Positions 33,684 through 42,466 of a stretch of 64,000 bases of DNA are shown in pieces. The notes under the pieces are model-generated. The model made no database searches, was not told the origin of the DNA, and saw nothing but the letters and a program-made list of their open reading frames with translations. The position numbers and the translations under genes were made by a program. Source of the stretch: Anaerolineaceae bacterium (GTDB lineage: Bacteria; Chloroflexota; Anaerolineae; Aggregatilineales; Phototrophicaceae); NCBI GenBank assembly GCA_016124855.1, contig WGMX01000027.1:124001-188000 (forward strand), in the 5' to 3' direction. The first letter of the stretch is position 1. The number at the start of each line of letters is the position of its first letter.

Positions 33684-34296
33684 TGTATACAAGGATTATT
33701 TTCTTGACTCCAATGATCCCATTTCTAAAAAGTTGCTGGATTCCAAATGGTACGGACACTCTCATTTGAAATGCATGAGCAATTGGGAATGGGGATCGCC
33801 TTACTATAAGGGATTAATTCAATATTCAACAAAAGTTATGTCATATAGGATTGTAAACCAGAATGATTGGTTAACGGTTCTCTATATGCCGAATGAACGA
33901 TACCCTGCTTCAGGATCATTAAAAATTGTTCGTTCCAATGGTTGGTATATAACGATTGATTTAGGTAGATGGTGGCTACGCCAGAAAGTTGAAAGTGGAT
34001 GCATAATTGCACATGAGGGAGGTCTCAATTTCGATTTCAGCGAAAATTTAGCCTTTGCTCAATTGATTCGCGAGAACTTTCTGAATATAGGAACATTTCC
34101 TTTACAAGGGATAATTGATGCTTTAGAAATCAACGATGAAATTATGGATTCGTGGCTTTTGCAAGATATTCTTATCAAGCCTAAACACGAAATCGAATCT
34201 CAAAATTGGATTGTAGCATCTTTCAAATACTATGAGTTCGTTCCAAAAGAAATCGCTGAACTGGTTCCTGAAGAGTTTACTAAGGATATCCGTTAA
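33616..34296 (+). CDS. AT-rich protein of unknown function with N-terminal zinc-finger-like Cys/His
   Basis: 226 residues. The N-terminus has CFICGK (about residues 8-13) and, some 40 residues later, HSHLKCM, together a possible CXXC-HXXXXC metal site. The rest is mixed, rich in Trp, Tyr and Ile (LKIVRSNGWYITIDLGRWWL). Base composition is markedly more AT-rich than the neighbours, suggesting recent transfer. Similar small proteins are found among immunity-type or restriction-associated proteins, but no family is recognised. Confidence 0.6.
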   Translation: MSMNYPNCFICGKTTLEMDGQDNVYKDYFLDSNDPISKKLLDSKWYGHSHLKCMSNWEWGSPYYKGLIQYSTKVMSYRIVNQNDWLTVLYMPNERYPASGSLKIVRSNGWYITIDLGRWWLRQKVESGCIIAHEGGLNFDFSENLAFAQLIRENFLNIGTFPLQGIIDALEINDEIMDSWLLQDILIKPKHEIESQNWIVASFKYYEFVPKEIAELVPEEFTKDIR

Positions 34297-34375
34297 GATG
34301 ATTGATGAAATTTTATGGAAAAAATAGGAGTGTAACAAATATGTCAACAACATGGGCAATCATAAGCGAGACATT

Positions 34376-35290
34376 ATGACCCAAAAAATCACTGGTATTT
34401 TCAATATTCTGGCGACACCTTTCGCCCCTGATACCGCGCTTGACATTGACAGTCTGAAAAAGTTGGTCAAGTTCCAACTGGATAAAGGCGCATATGGCCT
34501 GACCATCCTTGGTGTGTTGGGCGAAGCGGCTAAGATGAACGTCGATGAACGGCGGCAGGTGGTCGAAACCGTCATCGAAACCGTTGCCGGACGTGTGCCG
34601 GTGGTGGTCGGAACCAGCCACGAAGACCTCGCCACCTGCATCAGCTTGAGTAAGTCGGCCTTCGCCTCCGGTGCGGCGGGAGTCATGATCGCTCCGCCGC
34701 GCATGAACAAACCAACTGACGACCAGATCATTGGTTTGTACAGCGACATCGCCGCCCAGATTGACCAACCGATTGTGGTGCAGGATTTTCCGCCTGTGAA
34801 CGGCGTTTTCATGTCGGCGGATATGCTGGCGCGGCTGGCTGAGAAAATCCCAAATGCGCGCTACCTCAAATTGGAAGACCCGCCGCTCATGGAAAAAATT
34901 GGCGCAATCCGCCAACGCACTGATAAGTTCGAGATTTTTGGCGGCTTGGGGGGCATGTTCCTGCTGGAAGAACTGCGTCGCGGCGCGTCTGGCACCATGA
35001 CCGGCTTCGCCTTCACCGAGATTCTAGTAGCGGTTTATCAGGCTTTTGAAAAAGGGGATTATCTGACAGCCGAGCAAATCTTCGACAAGTATTTGCCGCT
35101 CATCCGTTACGAAAATCAGCCGATAATCAACCTGACCATTCGTAAAGAACTGCTGTATCGACGCGGCGCGATGGCCTCGGCAACACTGCGTATTCCGTTT
35201 GTGCCGATTGACGCAGGCACTCATGACGAAATCGCTTGGGTGCTGAAGCGTGTCGGCATTATCGATCCCACACAGAAAGTTGCTGTTTAG
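34376..35290 (+). CDS. dihydrodipicolinate synthase (DapA)-superfamily aldolase, non-canonical
   Basis: About 305 residues forming a TIM barrel. The Schiff-base Lys is present (K165 in YLKLEDPP). The DapA Thr-Thr motif (GTTGE) reads GVLGE (46-50), and the catalytic Tyr position reads QDFP (136-139) instead of YNxP. So the enzyme is a DapA relative of another specificity (for example a 2-keto-sugar-acid or pyruvate-dependent aldolase), not a lysine-pathway DapA. The start is uncertain: ATG at 34352 or 34376. Sugar-related genes follow downstream. Confidence 0.82.
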   Translation: MTQKITGIFNILATPFAPDTALDIDSLKKLVKFQLDKGAYGLTILGVLGEAAKMNVDERRQVVETVIETVAGRVPVVVGTSHEDLATCISLSKSAFASGAAGVMIAPPRMNKPTDDQIIGLYSDIAAQIDQPIVVQDFPPVNGVFMSADMLARLAEKIPNARYLKLEDPPLMEKIGAIRQRTDKFEIFGGLGGMFLLEELRRGASGTMTGFAFTEILVAVYQAFEKGDYLTAEQIFDKYLPLIRYENQPIINLTIRKELLYRRGAMASATLRIPFVPIDAGTHDEIAWVLKRVGIIDPTQKVAV

Positions 35291-35297
35291 CGTGCGC

Positions 35298-35321
35298 GAT
35301 GCGGTTGACGAAAACCGCATC
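35298..35321. repeat. hairpin after the DapA-like gene
   Basis: GATGCGGTT (35298-35306) and AACCGCATC (35313-35321) form a 9-bp stem around GACGAA. No T-run follows; probably a palindromic element, possibly aiding 3'-end stability. Confidence 0.45.
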
Positions 35322-35409
35322 ACATAGCACAATTGATCTATCACTTGAATTCGTGTGACGAACGAGCTTTTTGACTTATTTATTGCACACGATCTACGAT
35401 AGGACGATT

Positions 35410-36654
35410 ATGCTGACAATTGACCTCCCTACAGCACGGCGCTTTATCCTCGGCAAGCAGGGTCTATGGCCGGGGCGGCGCTGGCGTGGTCTTGAAGGTA
35501 CGGAACAGGCTATACGGACGTTGGAGTATTTGCAGCTAGACCCCTTGCAAATTATCGCCCGCAGTCAGGACATCATGCTGCACAGCCGTGTGCTAGATTA
35601 TACGCCGAGTATGTGGGAGGCAGTGACTTACGAGCAGCGTAAGTTCTTCGACTGGGGCGGTTGGCTGGCTGTCCGTCCGATGGATGAACTGCCGCACTGG
35701 CGGGTGGTGATGCGCCGTGAATTGGATAAAGACGGTCGGCTGCGTTCAATTGCACAAGATCATGCCGATGCTATCGTGGAAATGCGGACGATATTGCAAG
35801 AGCGTGATGTCGTCAGCAACCGTGATTTCGAGATGTCTACACGGACGCGTACACAAAGTTATCGAGGCCGCAAGGACAGTGCGCTGGCACTGTATTACCT
35901 GTGGATGACCGGCGAAGTCATGACCCACCACCGCGACCGATTTGAGCGGGTCTATGCTCTGACAGAGAAGGTCGCTCCCGCGCATTTGATTGGCGAAAGC
36001 GATGAGGTTGAGGTAGATCGCTTCTTGATTAAGAAGGAAGTGGGATTTAATGTTTTGGGGCGGATCGCTCGGACGCAAGATTCATACCGGCGCGGTGAGC
36101 CAGATCGTGCGGCTAAGAAACTGCTGGATGACATGCTGGCAGCCGGTGAGATTATCGAAGTGCGGGTCGAGAGTTGGAAACAAACACACTACGCGCTCGG
36201 CAGTGACCTTGACGCCTTGAACGATTTAATTGCAGGCCGTATACCGGAAGCATGGATACCACTGGAGACGACCACAACCGAGGAAACGGTCTTTCTGGCG
36301 CCGCTTGATCCGGTTAGCGCGCGTGGACGTGCCAAAGTGTTGTTCGGCTTCGATTATGTCTGGGAAGTTTATAAGCCAGTCGAGAAACGGAAGTTCGGTT
36401 ATTACGTGCTGCCGATTTTGTGGGGCGATCAGTTGGTCGGACGCTTTGATAGTAAACTCGACCGGACGACCAATACCTTTATCATCCTCGGTCTGTGGTT
36501 GGAGGATGCCGCGTTAGCCAAAGATGAAGTCTTTGCCGGGGCGTTAGCCCGCGGCTTTGCCCGTTTTAGACAATTTTTGGGCGCTGCCAAACTTGATGCC
36601 AGCGCCATACAAGAACCGCAGCTTCGAAAGGCCGTCAAAGCGGCTGCCCGTTGA
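35410..36654 (+). CDS. YcaQ/AlkZ-family winged-helix DNA glycosylase-like protein
   Basis: 414 residues from the ATG at 35410, which has AGGA six bases upstream. Three tandem winged-helix modules typical of the HTH_42 family. The catalytic-loop motif reads QLD (residues 42-44, in LEYLQLDPLQIIARSQDI), the Q-x-D form known from AlkX/AZL-type relatives rather than the QxQ of E. coli YcaQ. Other landmarks are LHSRVLDY and, late, FLAPLDPVSARGR. Family members unhook DNA interstrand cross-links or remove bulky adducts. Single-gene context. Confidence 0.85.
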   Translation: MLTIDLPTARRFILGKQGLWPGRRWRGLEGTEQAIRTLEYLQLDPLQIIARSQDIMLHSRVLDYTPSMWEAVTYEQRKFFDWGGWLAVRPMDELPHWRVVMRRELDKDGRLRSIAQDHADAIVEMRTILQERDVVSNRDFEMSTRTRTQSYRGRKDSALALYYLWMTGEVMTHHRDRFERVYALTEKVAPAHLIGESDEVEVDRFLIKKEVGFNVLGRIARTQDSYRRGEPDRAAKKLLDDMLAAGEIIEVRVESWKQTHYALGSDLDALNDLIAGRIPEAWIPLETTTTEETVFLAPLDPVSARGRAKVLFGFDYVWEVYKPVEKRKFGYYVLPILWGDQLVGRFDSKLDRTTNTFIILGLWLEDAALAKDEVFAGALARGFARFRQFLGAAKLDASAIQEPQLRKAVKAAAR

Positions 36655-36770
36655 AGTTGGTATCCTATTTGACTGTCCAACTGTCGTCCTGTGGGATAGC
36701 ATAGGTAAAAATACTTGTCGCGTGCAGGACTTCGACAAACGAACGTCCGCATCAATCAGGAGCGTAACAC

Positions 36771-37553
36771 ATGGATTTAGGACTCAAAGGAAAAGTCGCG
36801 CTGGTCGCAGCCGCCAGCAAAGGTTTAGGCTTCGGTGTGGCGCGGGCGTTGGCCGCCGACGGCGCACGGGTTTCGATTTGCAGCCGTGACAGTGCTTCAG
36901 TGGATGCGGCTGTCAAAAAATTGGTTGATGAAACAGGCGCTGAGGTTATTGGAACCGCCTGTGATGTGACGAACGCCGACTCGATTACGGCGTGGGTGGA
37001 TGCGACGGTTGCCAAATGGGGCGTGATTGATGCGCTGCTGGTCAACGCAGGCGGCCCACCCGGAGGTTTGCTGCTAGATATGACCGATGCCCAATGGCAG
37101 GCGGCTTTCGAACTGACGTTGATGAGTTCCGTCCGCATGATTCGCACAGCAGTTCCGCACATGACCAACGGCGGTTCGATTTTGACGGTTACGTCGTCAT
37201 CCATCAAAGAACCGATTGAACGCTTAGGCTTGTCAACCGTCATGCGTTCGGGAGTAGCCGGTTTGGTCAAAACGCTGGCGGATGAACTCGCGCCACAGAA
37301 TATTCGTCTGAACAACCTGATTCCCGGTCGTATTGATACCGACCGCGTCGCTCAACTGGATGCGGCAGCCGCCAAACGCCAGAACATCAGTGTTGAAGAG
37401 GTCAGGGCGCAAAGTGTCGCCCGTATTCCGCTTAAGCGCCTCGGCACGATTGATGATTTCGGTTCGGCAGCGGCCTTCTTACTGTCACCGGCAGCCGAAT
37501 ACATTACCGGCGCGACTCTGCGTGTCGATGGCGGTCAGATGCGCTCGATTTGA
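36771..37553 (+). CDS. SDR-family oxidoreductase lacking the YxxxK pair
   Basis: 260 residues with a Rossmann fold: cofactor motif AAASKGLGFGVA (12-24), LLVNAGGPPGG, and the FabG-like end YITGATLRVDGGQ. The catalytic Tyr and Lys are not at their usual places: where YxxxK is expected the sequence reads STVMR (Ser155, Arg159). A subgroup of beta-ketoacyl-reductase-like SDRs has this replacement. AGGAG lies eight bases before the ATG. Activity and substrate are uncertain. Confidence 0.85.
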   Translation: MDLGLKGKVALVAAASKGLGFGVARALAADGARVSICSRDSASVDAAVKKLVDETGAEVIGTACDVTNADSITAWVDATVAKWGVIDALLVNAGGPPGGLLLDMTDAQWQAAFELTLMSSVRMIRTAVPHMTNGGSILTVTSSSIKEPIERLGLSTVMRSGVAGLVKTLADELAPQNIRLNNLIPGRIDTDRVAQLDAAAAKRQNISVEEVRAQSVARIPLKRLGTIDDFGSAAAFLLSPAAEYITGATLRVDGGQMRSI

Positions 37554-37598
37554 CAATCTGTTACGATAAGGCTGAGTGAAATAGTAAGGATACGCAAC

Positions 37599-37949
37599 AT
37601 GGTTCAGATTACGATGCAGGTCACAGAACGTTTAGCGCAGCAGCTGCAACCTATATCGGATTGGCTGCCAACCATTCTAGAACTCAGCCTTATCCGCTTC
37701 AAGACACCCGCTGTACAAACCGCTTCCGAAATTATGGATTTTTTGGCGTCCAGTCCTACGCCCGCCGATCTTCTCAATTATCATGTTTCTGATCGCGCTC
37801 AAGAACGTTTGCAGCGATTATTAGCGGTCAATCAAGCGGGACTGACCTCGCCAGAAGAACAGGCTGAATTGGATGAAATTAGCCAGATTGAACACATAAT
37901 GGTCATGCTCAAAGCACAGGCTCACGAGCAAACATCAAAGAAAAACTAA
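37599..37949 (+). CDS. small helical protein of unknown function
   Basis: 116 residues, mostly helical: MVQITMQVTERLAQQL at the start, LSSPTPADLLNYHVSD-like middle, then DEISQIEHIMVMLKAQAHEQ. The form resembles small antitoxin-like or regulatory proteins found next to other genes in Chloroflexota and Cyanobacteria, but no toxin is adjacent. AAGGA is seven bases upstream. It lies 34 bp before the carbohydrate kinase gene. Confidence 0.65.
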   Translation: MVQITMQVTERLAQQLQPISDWLPTILELSLIRFKTPAVQTASEIMDFLASSPTPADLLNYHVSDRAQERLQRLLAVNQAGLTSPEEQAELDEISQIEHIMVMLKAQAHEQTSKKN

Positions 37950-37983
37950 TCTAATAATTACCTCTTCCCCAGAATATAAATTT

Positions 37984-39522
37984 ATGCAACCTTTTTTACT
38001 CGGCATCGACATCGGCACGACGGCTGCCAAAGCCGCCCTTTTCGGATTAGACGGACGTTTGCAAGCAGTCGGCAGCGCGGAATACCCGCTGTATCATAGT
38101 CGTCCCGGTTGGGTCGAACAGCAGCCGGAGGAATGGTGGCAGGCAGCTGTGATTGCTATCCGCCAAGCCTTATCCCAAACCGAAAAGGGCGCGGAACGCA
38201 TCGCCGGAATTTGCGTCAGCGCCCAAGCCCCGACCTTGATTGCCCTTGATGCCAGTGGTCAACCGCTTCGTCCCGCTCTCATCTGGATGGATCGCCGTGC
38301 TGAGGCGCAGGTGGCTGAACTCGAAAATCTGCTCGGTGCGGAGAATATTTATCGCGCCACCGGCAATCGACCGGATGCCTTCTACGTGGCGGCGAAGCAT
38401 CGCTGGTACATGCAAAATGAGCCAGAGTTATTGGCGCGAACGGAAACTTTCCTGCAAATCACCGGTTATATCAATTACCGCCTCACCGGATTGCTGAGCC
38501 TTGATACGGCTCATGCCGCCCTGCTGCAACTCCGAGATTATGCCACCGGTGAATGGTCAACTGATTTAATGTCCGCTTGCGGAGTCGAACCACATCAATT
38601 TCCGCCTGCCCGTCCTGCCCATGAAATCCTCGGGGGTGTCACGGCCTCCGTTTCAGAAGTGACCGGATTACGCGTTGGAACACCTGTCATGGTCGGCACA
38701 GTCGATGGCGCGGCAGCCGCCCTCGAAGCCGGAGCCGCAGGCACAGGTGTCGCCGCCGAGATGACCGGTACATCAACCGTCATGATTATGCCTAACGATA
38801 AAGGCGTGACTGAGTCTGCCTTTATCGCTATGCCTCACGCCTTGCCGGGGATTAATCTCTTACTTGGTGCGATGGTTTCATCAGGGGCGAGTTTGCGCTG
38901 GTTTCGGGATCAATTTGCCGATGCCGAACGTCAAACGGCTGCTGAGACTCATGCCAATGTGTTCGATCTGTTGACCGCACAGGCCGCTCAAGTTGCTGCT
39001 GGCAGTGACGGCTTGATTTTCCTTCCCTACATGATGGGCGAACGCTCACCGTTATGGAACACCAATGCACGTGGTGTCCTCTTTGGCTTATCACTGGCGA
39101 CACCCAAAGCGGCAGTCATCCGTGCCATTCTGGAAGGTACGGCTTTCGCGCTCCGTCATAATGTTGAGGTCGCCCAAAACGCAGGCGTACCCATTACCGA
39201 GGTGCGTTCGGTCGGCGGTGGGACACGCAGCGCCCTCTGGAATCAAATTAAATCCGATGTGCTAGGTGTTCCCGTATTGTTACCAGAAGCCTCGGTCGGC
39301 GCACCCTTCGGAGATGCTCTGGTTGCAGGCTTGGGCGTGGGTTTATACACCAATGTCTTGGATACCGTCCGTGATGTGGTCAAGATCAAAACGCGCTACG
39401 AACCTGATCCGACCAACCACGCCCGATACACCGAACAGTATGCTTTGTTTCGGAGCATTTACGAACACCTTCGCACCGACTTTGACCAATCAGCACGGCT
39501 CATGACCATCGGAGACACCTAA
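37984..39522 (+). CDS. FGGY-family carbohydrate kinase, xylulokinase-like
   Basis: 512 residues. The first actin-like half opens [20 protein letters not shown], and [11 protein letters not shown] supplies the sugar-binding Asp. The second half has [20 protein letters not shown] and the preceding [11 protein letters not shown], the adenosine-binding signature. Length and signatures match XylB, which phosphorylates D-xylulose; related kinases use other pentuloses. The SDR gene starts at the base after its stop, so the two are probably a sugar-oxidation/phosphorylation unit. Confidence 0.88.
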   Translation: MQPFLLGIDIGTTAAKAALFGLDGRLQAVGSAEYPLYHSRPGWVEQQPEEWWQAAVIAIRQALSQTEKGAERIAGICVSAQAPTLIALDASGQPLRPALIWMDRRAEAQVAELENLLGAENIYRATGNRPDAFYVAAKHRWYMQNEPELLARTETFLQITGYINYRLTGLLSLDTAHAALLQLRDYATGEWSTDLMSACGVEPHQFPPARPAHEILGGVTASVSEVTGLRVGTPVMVGTVDGAAAALEAGAAGTGVAAEMTGTSTVMIMPNDKGVTESAFIAMPHALPGINLLLGAMVSSGASLRWFRDQFADAERQTAAETHANVFDLLTAQAAQVAAGSDGLIFLPYMMGERSPLWNTNARGVLFGLSLATPKAAVIRAILEGTAFALRHNVEVAQNAGVPITEVRSVGGGTRSALWNQIKSDVLGVPVLLPEASVGAPFGDALVAGLGVGLYTNVLDTVRDVVKIKTRYEPDPTNHARYTEQYALFRSIYEHLRTDFDQSARLMTIGDT

Positions 39523-40278
39523 ATGCTTGATCTGAATTTAGCCGGTCGCGTCGCCCTCGTCACGGGAGGCTCACGCGGGATTGGTCGCGCTATTGCCCTT
39601 GCCTTAGCCGAACAGGGCGCGGCGGTCGCTGTTCATTATCGGGGTCAAGAAGTGCAGGCGCAGATGGTGGTGGATACCATCCTCGAAAAAAGTGGACGCG
39701 CGGTGGCTTTACAAGCCGATCTTGCCCAACCGGATGCGCCCGATGTGCTGGTTCGCCAAGCCACCGATCAACTCGGTCAGCCTGATATTTTGATCAACAA
39801 CGCCGGTGAATTTACCGACTCATCGGTTGCCGACATGACCGACGACATGTGGTCGCAAACTTTGGCGCTAAACTTGACGGCGGCCTTTGCCTGTACCCGC
39901 GCCTGCTTGCCCTTGATGAAAGCTCGCGCTTGGGGACGGATTATCTCGCTGACCTCGCAGGCGGCTTTTGTCGGATCGACGAACCACGCCCATTACGCGG
40001 CTGCTAAAGCCGGACTCGCCGGATTCAGTTATTCACTGGCGAAAGAAGTCGGCGTGGAGGGCATCACCGTCAACATGGTCGCGCCCGGACGCATCGTCAC
40101 CGATATGCTGGCAGATCATATCCCTACCCGTGAAGCCGAGTGGATTGGTCAAACGCCGCTGCGCCGCCTCGGTGAGCCGGAAGAAGTCGCTGGCGCGGTT
40201 GTTTTCCTCGCCTCGAATGCCGCCTCATACATCACCGGCGCGACCATCCATGTCAACGGTGGGGTCTTCATGAGTTAA
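39523..40278 (+). CDS. SDR-family oxidoreductase (FabG-like)
   Basis: 251 residues, a classical [23 protein letters not shown] (cofactor motif), INNAGEF, the catalytic Ser in [11 protein letters not shown] and YAAAK in [20 protein letters not shown], ending in [13 protein letters not shown]. It is adjacent to the kinase gene with no gap; GGAG inside the kinase's last codons serves as ribosome-binding site. The likely role is oxidation/reduction of a sugar or polyol in the kinase pathway (inference). A 68-bp copy of its 3' end occurs at 41251. Confidence 0.9.
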   Translation: MLDLNLAGRVALVTGGSRGIGRAIALALAEQGAAVAVHYRGQEVQAQMVVDTILEKSGRAVALQADLAQPDAPDVLVRQATDQLGQPDILINNAGEFTDSSVADMTDDMWSQTLALNLTAAFACTRACLPLMKARAWGRIISLTSQAAFVGSTNHAHYAAAKAGLAGFSYSLAKEVGVEGITVNMVAPGRIVTDMLADHIPTREAEWIGQTPLRRLGEPEEVAGAVVFLASNAASYITGATIHVNGGVFMS

Positions 40279-40685
40279 GGCATCGGTGCTGATGCCTCTC
40301 GCTTAGCTTTTATTTTCGCTAACAACATATAGGCTTCTGATAACGAATTGGCAAAAGCCAGAGGCACTTCGCGCCGGAGTGTGCTGCTATAAAGGGCTAT
40401 AAATACCTGAATCATCGACCGTTGGAAGCCGCTTGCGCCCACCAACACTACGATACCGGTATTTGAAGGGCGATTTTGGGACAGGTTTCGGAGATGCGTC
40501 ATGGCGTTGGGAGGCAATGATGAGCTGTGGCTAATCATAATACTATCAACAATCTGATCGACCTTCGAAATTTGGATCCAACTTTCAGCCATCACTTGGT
40601 TGACTTCATCCCATGTCCAATGCTGGCCGAGTTCGTAACGACCTCGTGTTTTTTCAGCATTGTCCCAGTCAAATGTCGCAGCCAT
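40275..40685 (-). CDS. small STAS-like protein of unknown function
   Basis: 136 residues. The layout (AESWIQISKVDQIVDSIMIS, NTGIVVLVGASGFQRSMIQV, REVPLAFANSLSEAYMLLAK) resembles a STAS/SpoIIAA-like alpha/beta fold found in Chloroflexota sensory proteins. Its 3' end overlaps the convergent SDR gene by 4 bp. GGAAAG lies just before the ATG. The function is unknown. Confidence 0.65.
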   Translation of the reverse strand: MAATFDWDNAEKTRGRYELGQHWTWDEVNQVMAESWIQISKVDQIVDSIMISHSSSLPPNAMTHLRNLSQNRPSNTGIVVLVGASGFQRSMIQVFIALYSSTLRREVPLAFANSLSEAYMLLAKIKAKREASAPMP

Positions 40686-40829
40686 ATACTTTCCAAAAAT
40701 AATGCGTCATCCTATAACAATTGTACGCCTCTTTTAATCATAACATTCGAAATATTGTGAAATTTTTATAAATAATCGGGCGGTGCTTCTGTCTGTGGGG
40801 CAGCACTTTCTTTCATGCGCATAACAACT

Positions 40830-41195
40830 TTATTTATTGTTTTTACTCACACCATCAATAAGAAACATCAGAACCTGCATGACGAAACCCACACCAAAAC
40901 CAAGGATAAGACCGCCTACAATAATGATTTGAAGAGTCAAGCTTGCGTTAGCCCAAGAACCGCTGCCATTTGGGGTAAGCGAAAATAGTACAAACCCAAT
41001 CACAGAAATACCGCATAAAATACCTGTTGCGCCAAATATAAGAGCGCCGATACCTCTCAGCGGAATTATAAAAAGAGGGCGAGGTCTCCCGATTGGGATA
41101 TTCATCCGTTTACGCTGAATCAATAGACTCCCCATAATTAGGAGTAGTACCCCCACACAAATCGTTGCGATTTGCTCAGGTATCGGATTGGTCAT
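40830..41195 (-). CDS. small membrane protein of unknown function
   Basis: 121 residues with three hydrophobic helices (about 8-24, 44-72 and 85-112) and a short basic loop (QRKRMNIPIGRPRP). No ribosome-binding site or known family is recognised. AT-rich compared with the SDR gene. It lies at the left edge of a patch of gene fragments. Confidence 0.55.
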   Translation of the reverse strand: MTNPIPEQIATICVGVLLLIMGSLLIQRKRMNIPIGRPRPLFIIPLRGIGALIFGATGILCGISVIGFVLFSLTPNGSGSWANASLTLQIIIVGGLILGFGVGFVMQVLMFLIDGVSKNNK

Positions 41196-41250
41196 TTTGA
41201 TTTAACCGAAACTGCTTTACAAAGGTACGGATATTATATATGGGTCTTTG

Positions 41251-41318
41251 CCTCGAACGCGCCCTCATACACCGCCGGTGCGACCATTCACATCAACGGT
41301 GGCGTGTTCATGAGTTAA
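41251..41318 (+). pseudogene. duplicated 3' end of the SDR gene
   Basis: This 68-bp stretch aligns without gaps to 40211-40278, the end of the upstream SDR gene, and encodes ASNAPSYTAGATIHINGGVF then MS and a stop (the intact gene has [20 protein letters not shown]). Nothing upstream continues the similarity. It is a remnant of a second SDR copy, its 5' part lost, directly beside a transposase remnant. Confidence 0.75.
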
Positions 41319-41344
41319 CTGCTACCTGATTAAGTTTTTTCTTG

Positions 41345-41525
41345 CGGTGGCCCCAAAAAAATTGAACACGAAAAGGTCTGTGTTTATTTTGGTACGGGCT
41401 GTGGCGGTTGAGCCAGCCAATTCTGCTCAAATTCGGCAGGAGAGAGCTAGCCCAACGCCGAGTGAATGCGCTTGCGGGCATACACATCATCCAGAAAGGG
41501 CTTAAAAACTTTGTTACGCGACTGT
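41345..41525 (-). mobile_element. IS3-family-like transposase 3' remnant (1)
   Basis: On the minus strand the frame reads DDVYARKRIHSALG, a stop, then LSPAEFEQNWLAQPPQPVPK and the terminal stop at 41384. KRIHSALGyLSPAEFE is the typical end of the integrase core in IS3-family OrfB. The internal TAG replaces the expected Tyr codon. The probable right end of the element (TTTTTTTGGGGCCACC on the minus strand) follows. The remainder of the element is missing. Confidence 0.75.
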
Positions 41526-41538
41526 ACTAGAAAATATT

Positions 41539-42243
41539 TTACATTTTGGTAAGTACATATATGCTATATGGTGACTTTTGGCTTTCTTCCCGCCATTGAA
41601 TCTTATCTTCGTCATATCCTATAGGATTGTGTAATTCGAGAAGTCTCAGATGAATTTTGGTGAAAGCATCTCTATAATCTTGGTCTGTCCAATAGTAGTC
41701 ATATAGAATTACATTTGTTCCACGAAACAATAGTTTTACAGTCTCACCACTTTCAAACTGGCGTTTGTTTTCGGGAAAATCGTAAGAAACAGATACCCAA
41801 TCTCCCTTATAGCCTTCCATTGATGAAGTGAGAATAATAATATGACCGGACGGTTTTAATACTCGCTTGAATTCACTGAGAATTTTCTCGATTTCAATCA
41901 TTGCAGCAATTTCAAGAAAAACGAAACTTGAAAAGATCAAATCAAACGAAGAATCCTCGAAGGGCAAAACGCCACTTTCGATTTGCTGATAAGTACCCTG
42001 TTCATCCTTTTTTCTTACCTCAGTTAACATATCGCTGCTTATATCAACACCTATAACATCAAAACCAAGACTCCTGAGAAATCGCGTAGATCTGCCGGGT
42101 CCACAACCATAATCTAATGCCTGAGTCCCCTTAACATATTTCTTTACGAGGTTAGGCACATCTCGAAATCCCAAGTAAAAAGTACCCTCAATACCTAGTT
42201 CGGAGTATTCCGTAGCATGTTTCGTATAATCGTGAGTTTTCAT
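41539..42243 (-). CDS. class I SAM-dependent methyltransferase, AT-rich
   Basis: 234 residues from the ATG at 42243, with AGGA five bases upstream. Motif I is ALDYGCGPGRSTRFLRSLGF, followed by VIGVDISSDML, FDLIFSSFVFLEI (post II) and LKPSGHIIILTSS. The type matches small-molecule methyltransferases. Its base composition is AT-richer than most of the window, and it lies between two transposase remnants of the same kind and orientation, so it was likely brought in by insertion elements. Substrate unknown. Confidence 0.82.
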   Translation of the reverse strand: MKTHDYTKHATEYSELGIEGTFYLGFRDVPNLVKKYVKGTQALDYGCGPGRSTRFLRSLGFDVIGVDISSDMLTEVRKKDEQGTYQQIESGVLPFEDSSFDLIFSSFVFLEIAAMIEIEKILSEFKRVLKPSGHIIILTSSMEGYKGDWVSVSYDFPENKRQFESGETVKLLFRGTNVILYDYYWTDQDYRDAFTKIHLRLLELHNPIGYDEDKIQWREESQKSPYSIYVLTKM

Positions 42244-42288
42244 GGAGTCCTTCATTTTTGTTTTCCCTGATTTTAAGTAGAACTGTAG

Positions 42289-42400
42289 TGACTCCAAAAA
42301 GTTGGAAACGAAAGTGTTTGTGTTTATTTTAGCACTGGTTGTGGCTGTTGAGTCAGCTAATTCTGCTCAAATTCCGCAGGAGAGAGATAGCCCATCGCCC
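42289..42400 (-). mobile_element. IS3-family-like transposase 3' remnant (2)
   Basis: The minus strand encodes AMGYLSPAEFEQN, a stop, LTQQPQPVLK and a stop at 42324, parallel to remnant 1 but with a different internal stop and with the Tyr codon kept. The end (ACTTTTTGGAGTCACT on the minus strand) corresponds to the end of remnant 1. Its left side is joined directly to a fragment of the composite repeat. Confidence 0.72.
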
Positions 42401-42458
42401 ACACAAACGGCTTTGTCTTGCAGTTTGGCTCTTGAAACTTCAAGCTGATGTCTAGCGA
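42400..42458 (+). repeat. fragment of the composite repeat (copy C)
   Basis: CACACAAACGGCTTTGTCTT then GCAG..GGCTCTTGAAACTTCAAGCTGATGT. This matches the end of copy A (ACACAAACGGTTTTGTCTTG at about 14769, followed by CTTGAAATTTAAAGCTGCTGACGT). It abuts IS3 remnant 2, so insertion-element activity may have moved or cut it. Confidence 0.6.
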
Positions 42459-42466
42459 TTGATCGC

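Noticed and set aside
41308..41490. 60-codon minus-strand frame next to the SDR remnant
   Set aside because: It is an out-of-frame reading of the IS3-type transposase tail; the correct frame shows KRIHSALG and LSPAEFEQNW.
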